NCBI RefSeq assembly: GCF_025698545.1
Contig: NC_068571.1
Span: 16,390,160-16,454,159, forward strand
Reading direction: 5' to 3'
Length of the DNA stretch: 64,000 nt
From: Gossypium raimondii
Taxonomy: Eukaryota; Streptophyta; Magnoliopsida; Malvales; Malvaceae
Position numbers and translations under genes: made by a program. Shown one piece after another: positions 58,050 through 64,000 of this stretch (position 1 is its first letter; each line of letters begins with the position of its first letter). The notes below the pieces were generated by a model. That model was given only the letters and a program-made list of their open reading frames with translations, ran no database searches and was not told the DNA's origin.

Positions 58050-58415
58050 GTATAACAGTTATTTTACCCTTTGGGGGTATTTCGATCATTTTACCCTTCG
58101 GGGGTACTTCGGTCATTTTACCCTTCGAAGGTATTTCGGTCATTTTACCCTTCAGGGGTATTTCAGTCATTTTACCCTTCAAGGGCATTTCGGTCATTTT
58201 ACCCTTCGAGGGCATTTCGATCATTTTACCCTTCGGTGGTATTTCAGTCATTTTACCCTTCGAGGGAATTTCAGTTATTTTACCCTTCGGGGGTATTTTG
58301 GTCATTTTACCCTTCGGGGGTATTTTGGTCATTTTACCCTTCAGGGTATTTCAGTCATTTTACCCTTTGAGAGTATTTCAATCATTTTACCCTTCGAGGG
58401 TATTTTGGTCATTTT
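58050..58415. repeat. 27-bp minisatellite, about 13 copies
   Basis: Unit CATTTTACCCTTCGGGGG plus TATTTCGGT. Since 27 is a multiple of three and the unit lacks stops in several frames, it gives open frames on both strands (9-residue repeats such as GISVILPFE). These are products of the repeat and not evidence of a gene. Confidence 0.93.
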
Positions 58416-59494
58416 AGGCCCATTACGGCCTAAGCCCATGAAATCGCTCATGGAGGCCTCTATAATCTAACACCGTGTTTCGTGGACTCGGTTTACCACA
58501 CGAGTATTCACATGCCCATATGGTCTCAGCGCCGTCTTTTTCAGCTTTTGCCAATTTGCAGTTGAGAGAGGGTGTGATTACACACCTGATTGTGAAAACG
58601 CACCTAGATCCACGAACACCCAAAATCTGCATTCAAATACGTCCTGAGTCAGTCCTTAATCACTATGGAAAAACACCCTCTTGTCGACACTTAATCAAAA
58701 CACCATCCTTACCTGGCTTGAAAGAGGGCGACTTACTCCTCCAAGTCTGCCAACCAAAAGTGGTCACTCACTTATTGAATATCTGCACCACGAACAGTGA
58801 TCTCAAAAATTAAGTTAGACCGTATAAGTGGCCAAAAGGGTTTTCGATTTTAATGAAATAGAAAAAAAGAGAATCGATTTTAAATAAAAAGTGAAGAGTA
58901 TTCATACTTTACCGATAACCAAAAAAACTTGCAGCATTGAGACAGCAAAAACAGCGAGGAGAAGATCGGCGCAGAGAAATATTCGATCAATGAAGAAGAG
59001 GAGAAGAGAGGGGAGGTTCGGCTAGCAAAGAAGAAAAGAGGGAAAAGGGAAGGAAAATTCGGCCACAAGAGGAGTGGGAAGAGAAAAGTGTGTTCGGCAG
59101 GGGGAAACCGCAACTATTCAGCCAACACACAGTAGGAAAAGAGATGAGCAGAAAAAATATCCAACACACTCGAGAGATACACTAAGCCTTAGCAAAAAAT
59201 TGGCACAAAAAGAAAACAAAAGGGAAGAAAGAAAAATTAACCAAAATCGAAGCAGATAGAGTGAAAAGAAAACCCCAAACAGATTACCTACTGTCTAAAG
59301 AACAAATTTGGCACAACACTCCCGACTTCTCAAATTCCTTGATTTTCTACTAAAAACTCTCCCCTTATCCTTCCTTGATTTTCTCCACCCGATCACAATC
59401 CCACTAATCCCTCTACGATTCACTCCTACATTCAAATTCCGTATACCACCTCACTGCCCAGGTGATAAAAATAAACACTTCATAGTGCAGCTCA

Positions 59495-59548
59495 GGACTC
59501 GAACCTCAGACCTTAAGAGTACTTCACACACCACTTACCACTGGATCA
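59495..59548 (-). promoter_or_regulatory. tRNA-like Pol III A and B boxes in solo LTR
   Basis: Minus strand: TGATCCAGTGGTAAGTGG, then GGTTCGAGTCC (exact B-box consensus) about 35 bp further. Confidence 0.5.
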
Positions 59549-59650
59549 ATAGGCTCTTTGTGTCATAAAACAAGCACAAATATTAATAAGGCCTATATAC
59601 CAGCGTCCAGGTTCATTTAAGGGAAAAACTAAAAATTTTTCCAAGGCCAA

Positions 59651-59712
59651 GACTTGAACCCAGGCTCCTCAAACACTCCCAAACACACCCAAATTACTTA
59701 ACCACTAAAGCA
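59651..59712 (-). promoter_or_regulatory. Second tRNA-like motif pair in solo LTR
   Basis: Minus strand: CTTTAGTGGTTAAGTAAT, then GGGTTCAAGTC about 40 bp on. Same order and near the same LTR end as the pair at 30011-30060. Confidence 0.5.
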
Positions 59713-59776
59713 AACAAGCAATATGTGACTAAATATGCAAAAATTAAAGAATTGAATTTTGGGGCGTTACATATTT

Positions 59777-61430
59777 AATGTCGCAGAAAGATTTGAATCT
59801 GAGACAGCGCAGATGGCTCGAATTATTGAAAGATTATGACTTGATCATTGATTATCATCCGGGTAAAGCAAATGTAATTGCTGATGCTTTGAGTAGAAAA
59901 TCTTTATTTTCTTTCCAAGTGTTGAACACATGATTGATGTTGTTGTCTGATGATGGTTCGATCTTAGCTGAGTTGAAAGCTAGACTGATATTTTTACAAT
60001 AAATTTGTGAGGCTCAGAAATGTGATGATGTGTTATTGGCTAAACGAAAATAAAGTGAGTCGAATTCTGATTCAAATTTTCAGATGGGATCTGACAATTT
60101 TTTATACTTTAGAGGTAGAATTTGCGTTCCGAGAAATTTAGATCTTGTTTAGAAAATTTTGCATAAAGCTTACAGTAGTAACTTATCTGTTCATCCTGGT
60201 AGTACTAAGATGTACAATGACTTGAAACAAGTGTACTGGTGGCCGAGTATGAAACGAGAAATTTCTGAGTTTGTATCGAGATGTTTAGTATGTTAGCAAG
60301 TTAAAGTTGAACATCAAGTACCTTCTGGTTTGTTGCAGCCAATGATGATACCGGAATGAAAATGGGAGCGAGTCACAATGGACTTAGTATCGGGATTACC
60401 TTTGTCTCCGAGGAAGAGAGATGCAATTTGGGTAGTCGTTGATCGTCTAACAAAGTTTGCACATTTTGTTCTAGTACGCAGAGATTATTCTCTTGAGAGG
60501 TTAGCCGAGCTATATGTTACTAAGATTGTCAGATTGCATGGAGTGCCAGTTTCCATTATTTTGGATAGAGATCATTGGTTTACATCATGATTCTAGAGCA
60601 AGTTACTGGAGGCTCTAGGTATGTGATTACATTTTAACACTGCTTTTCATCCTCAAACAGATGGTCAGTTCGAATGAGTGATTCAGGTACTTGAAGATAT
60701 GATTCAGTGTTGTGTTTTAGAATTTGAAGGCAATTGGGAGAAATATTTACCGTTAGTTGAGTTTGCGTACAGTAACTATTATCAATCGAGCATAAAGATG
60801 GCACCGTACGAAGCTTTGTATGGTCGTAAATGTCGAACTCCATTGCATTCGATGGAGCTCAGTGAGAAAAAGATTCACGGGGTTAATTTGATTCGAGAGA
60901 CTGAAGAAAAAGTGAAAGTAATCTGAGATAGATTGAAAGTAGCCTCAGATCGACATAAATCGTATGCGAATTTAAAACGTAAAGACATTGAATTTCAAGT
61001 CGATGATAAAGTGTTCTTGAAAGTATCACCTTGAAAGAAAGGTCTTCGTTTTGGTTGTAAAGGAAAGCTATGTCCACGATTTATCGGGTCGTATGAGATT
61101 ATCGAGAGAATTGGGCCAGTAGCATATCGTTTAGCTTTGCCATAAAAGTTAGAAAAGAATCATAATGTGTTTCACGTATCTATGTGAAGACGATATCGAT
61201 CAGACCCATCACATGTTATATCACCAGTGGATGTCTAGATTCAGCCTGATATGTCTTATAGCGAAGAACCAATCAGAATCTTAGCTCGAGAGGTTAACGA
61301 ATTAAGAAATAAAACCATAGCTTTAGTAAAATTTCTCTGGAAACGACACAGGATATAGGAGGCCACTTGGGAATTGGAGGAAGCAATGAGAAAGCAATAT
61401 CTGAAACTCATTTTTGGTAAGATTTTTGGG
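59777..61430 (+). pseudogene. Chromovirus RNase H end, integrase and C-terminal chromodomain-like tail
   Basis: RNase H ends [20 protein letters not shown]. The integrase zinc-binding region (about 60130-60310) leads to the core at 60378: MDLVSGLPLSPRKRDAIWVV, DRLTKFAHFVLV, then FHPQTDGQ and YQSSIKMAPYEALYGRKCR. Many stops (for example TGA where FTS runs into the catalytic core). The C-terminal part reads EPIRILAREVNELRNKTIAL, LWKRHR and EATWELEEAMRKQYLKLIFG, the degenerate chromodomain that defines this clade and targets integration to heterochromatin. Dead. Confidence 0.9.
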
Positions 61431-61442
61431 GATGAAAATTCC

Positions 61443-61456
61443 TTTAGGGGGAGAGT
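61443..61456 (+). other. Polypurine tract of the chromovirus
   Basis: TTTAGGGGGAGAGT lies directly before the 3' LTR, a canonical tract for Del/Tekay elements. Confidence 0.85.
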
Positions 61457-63235
61457 TGTAACAACCCGTTTTCAGTGAAATCGAAATAGCAGTTTTGGAA
61501 CCAAAAATCCTATGTGAGAACATATTTTTTATTATTATTTTAATATCTATAGCATGTTAGTAGTATCGTATAAAAATTTCGTTAAGAAATTTTACCGTTT
61601 GCATGTTTAATTCAATAAAAAAGACTAATTTGCAAAAAAGTACAAAACTTGAGTTCCATAAGCTAAAGAGATTTAATAACTATGAAATTAAATGGTTAAT
61701 GGGTTTATGTTGTAAATAAACCATAGATGTGTTGAGTGGACAAATATGGACCTTTATTAGGTGGTTTTAAAGGTTATATATCAAGGTTAATTAAGTAATT
61801 TAGTAAATAAGCTAATTAAAACAAAAGAAAAAAAATATGTATCATTTTCCTTAATGAATGATACCACTAAAATTATGAAATAGACACCTCCATGGAAGCT
61901 TAAGCATTCGACCTTCGCTCCTAGTCTTGCATGCGAGTATTGTTCGTTTCGTTTTTAATGATTTCTATGTTTTTGGAGTCGTAGCTTAATCTAGCTAGCC
62001 CAGAGACTAATTTGCAAAACTGCTAAAAGATTAGGGTTTTTCCATGAACGCATACATGTTTTTTGTGATATTTGATGGAAGAAAATGAACCTTTGTTGTT
62101 AGATAAACAACTTTTGTTAAGTGATTTTTGATGAATTTGACAATTAGGGCTTTAATTGAAAAATATGAAATATTCATGGTGAAATTGTGAAAAAAATGAA
62201 ATGCATGAGCTGCTATGAGCGTATATAAAATGTGGATAGACTTGGGTAGGGATGAAATTGCATGAATTTCATTTTACGAGCTTAATGAGTAAATTGTAAA
62301 GAAATCAAAATATTAGGGGCAAAAGCATAATTGTGCAAAAATGTGAATTTTGATTGAATTGAATAGAATGGCTACTAAGTTGATTGAGTTTATTCATTTA
62401 GAGCAAGATAGATCTTTTAGGGCTTTAGATCGAGGGAAAGAGAAAGCTTCGGATTAGTCGACTCCTTTTTCTTCATTTTATCATCGATGTAAGTTCGTAT
62501 GTTTAAATTGCATGTTAAATTTATGTTTTTAATGCTACATTTTATAATATCAAATTATGTCTCGACGAAAAAATCCAACGGCATATTGACGATCATCGAC
62601 TAATGAAAATGGATAGTTTTGGCTATCGATTATGAAAAGGGATAGTGGCTACTATCAACTATGAAAAGGGATGGTGACGACCATCGAATTATGAAAAGGG
62701 ATAGATTTAGCTATCGATTATGAAAAGGGATGGTGACGAACATCGAACTATGAAAAGGGATAGCTTCGGCTATCGATTATAAAAGGGGATGGTGACGACC
62801 ATTAACTATGAAAAGGGATCGTGAGGACCATCAACTATGAAAAGGGATGGTGAAGGCCATCGAATTATGAAAACGGATAGCTTTGGCTATCGATTATGAA
62901 AAGGGATGGTGACGACCATCAATTTTCCACTTCATGTGGGCTTCGGTAAGATTTTTTGATGCAAGTTACTTTGTTACTATGGAAGGTAGGAAGCATGTAT
63001 ATTCATGATTGGGGAGGGTTATTTTATCATGTGTTGATATTGAATTTATGTGATCAAGCATGGTAGGCTTGCTAGAGCTGATAATGTAAGTTCATTGTAT
63101 TGTGAATAAGTTGAAGTGTTATGTATGTGTGATTGCTTGATTTGGGTAGGATTGGGACAACATCGCCTTGGTTCAATTGTATCTTTTGTAGGAAATATGT
63201 CTCGGTCATCCCTTTACTGTTCGCCATCCTAGTAA
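61457..63235 (+). repeat. 3' LTR of the chromovirus, interrupted
   Basis: Starts TGTAACAACCCGTTTTCAGTG and is colinear with the reverse strand of the solo LTR 50986-53727, including the hairpin array. Similarity fades after about 63150, where different sequence begins. The LTR end lies beyond the window or is lost. Confidence 0.85.
62588..62930 (+). repeat. Hairpin minisatellite, 29-30-bp unit, 12 copies
   Basis: Units begin near 62590, 62611, 62641, 62670, 62700, 62729, 62759, 62788, 62817, 62846, 62875 and 62904. Each has a constant part TCGATTATGAAAAGG and a variable inverted repeat such as GATAGTTTTGGCTATC, GATAGTGGCTACTATC or GATGGTGACGACCATC. Confidence 0.95.
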
Positions 63236-64000
63236 GTAAGTTGTGTTTTGGTAAACTATGTTAATGTGTATGTCTGTTAAGAGGGAACTATGTTCGCAAG
63301 TATGCCTGTAAGTTGGATATCCAGTTAAGTGTGTTTGATGACTTACCTAAGCCAATGTCTCATGTATGTTTAGAGTAAGCAAGAATGCCTTCCCGTAGAG
63401 GGAATGTAAACCATGTGAATGATTCGTTGTTGCAACATAGGGAACGAATGGAGAAAACTCAAGTCTGCCTTCGATGTCGCAACACAGACTGAGGGTGTCA
63501 TGACATACACCTGAAGATAGCTAAAGAGGAGTATACTAATTGCTATGTCATGACACAGGTATTGGCGTGTCGCAACGAATCTGTGATTGAAATTAAATAC
63601 GAAGTAGGGGGATTTTAGTTTGCACAATCAAACTTTAAGCTTGGGACTGTTAACTAACCTAGGATTAAGGATCAAAACCACCTGAAAGCTATAAATAGGC
63701 TCCTTTGGCACATGTTATAGACATCATTCCTTTAGCCTAGATTCTCTCTGTAGAATTTAGTTTAGTTTTCTTTCATTCTTAGGTTTTAGATTTCTTTTAT
63801 TTGTTCTTGTTGATTTCAAGAGATCTGAATTGTGGAAGCATTCAAACTCTGTGGATTCATGCTTAATTTCAATACAATCAGGCTATTTCATTTACTTTAT
63901 TTTGTCGATTTAATTAGCATGCTTTCTATTTATATCGATTTAATCAGCATGTGATAATGTTTAGCTATTAAAATGGTTAAGTAAGAATACGTTTGGTATT
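63236..64000 (+). mobile_element. Probable start of a further gypsy LTR (runs off the window)
   Basis: Sequence unlike the chromovirus LTR, with TGTCGCAACG/ATGTCATGACAC-type phrases, a TATA-like CTATAAATAGGC at about 63690 and downstream T/C-rich sequence: a promoter arrangement typical of LTRs. I have seen similar LTRs in cotton, but cannot place its left border. Confidence 0.45.

Larger units (their letters stand above)
57074..59771 (-). mobile_element. Gypsy solo LTR, 2,698 bp
   Basis: Plus strand starts TGTCACACCCC and ends GGGGCGTTACA, flanked by a perfect TATTT duplication (57069-57073, 59772-59776). Removing it and one TATTT rejoins the chromovirus RNase H in frame (…KSLKY then [14 protein letters not shown]). 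No coding domain within, so a solo LTR. Related in design to the LTR at 29900-35819, as both have two tRNA-like motif pairs near the same end. Contains the 27-bp minisatellite at 58050-58415. Confidence 0.92.
56009..61456 (+). mobile_element. Tekay/Del-like chromovirus body, 5'-truncated, split by a solo LTR
   Basis: Coding remains in gypsy order: end of gag, protease, RT C-terminus, RNase H, integrase, then a chromodomain-like tail, a purine tract and a 3' LTR. The 5' LTR and most of gag are missing, and there is an internal deletion between protease and RT. Numerous stops lie at sites that are usually CAA, CAG or TGG. A separate solo LTR (57074-59771) sits in the RNase H. Confidence 0.88.

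Noticed and set aside
57830..58417. 195-codon repetitive protein gene
   Set aside because: It is produced by a 27-bp repeat lacking stops. Equivalent open frames occur on the opposite strand and in a second forward frame, and it lies inside a solo LTR.
62588..62930. CRISPR array (regular constant and variable parts)
   Set aside because: The variable parts are short inverted repeats of two related types, not unique spacers; the context is a plant LTR and no cas genes exist.

Overview
The window is plant nuclear DNA, about 80% transposable-element remains with three intact cellular genes. Introns with GT/AG borders, a chloroplast-targeted enzyme, plant-only transcription-factor motifs (QALGGH-like zinc finger, EAR), a plastid ycf1 fragment and dicot-type Copia, Athila and chromovirus retroelements all point to a dicot. 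Several LTR sequences (rich in CACACGGCCGTGTG-like motifs) and the MULE and Athila open frames are ones I associate with cotton (Gossypium). That species guess is from memory and was not searched.

Layout. 0-9.6 kb: an N-terminal MULE transposase pseudogene (66-1217), a complete but dead Copia element on the minus strand (1526-6306, TSD AATTT), a degenerate repeat patch, and an internally deleted Copia on the plus strand (7248-9586, TSD TATAT). 10.0-10.8 kb: a single-exon C2H2 zinc-finger repressor gene on the minus strand. 11.3-14.9 kb: about 23-24 copies of a ~153-bp tandem satellite, cut off by LTR-like sequence. 18.1-18.9 kb: an 806-bp foldback MITE. 19.2-26.2 kb: the gene island, with a 14-exon poly(A) polymerase/tRNA nucleotidyltransferase-family gene followed on the same strand by an intronless plastidial phosphoserine aminotransferase gene.

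27.5-39 kb: a LINE RNase H fragment, then an old Copia element on the minus strand whose integrase is split by a ~5.9-kb solo LTR (29900-35819, TSD GATAT). That LTR in turn holds a truncated second gypsy. Next to it is about 1.5 kb of plastid ycf1 (a NUPT). 39.1-56.0 kb: an Athila-type Ty3/gypsy element with gag, protease, an RT remnant and the downstream env-position ORF. It carries two nested solo LTRs (45086-49043, TSD AGTTA; 50986-53727) and its 3' LTR is truncated. 56.0-64 kb: a Tekay/Del-like chromovirus body joined directly to that truncated LTR, split by a further solo LTR (57074-59771, TSD TATTT). Its own 3' LTR begins at 61457, and another LTR starts near 63.2 kb.

Functionally, the zinc-finger protein should be a nuclear repressor, the nucleotidyltransferase-family protein an organellar RNA 3'-end enzyme, and PSAT the second step of plastid serine synthesis. 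Nothing suggests the three act together. The most unusual structures are the LTR-internal minisatellites: one is an array of ~30-bp units, each a short hairpin whose stem bases change in a paired way between units. Two tRNA-like Pol III promoter pairs are retained in two separate LTRs. I found no clear tRNA gene, rRNA gene or CRISPR array.
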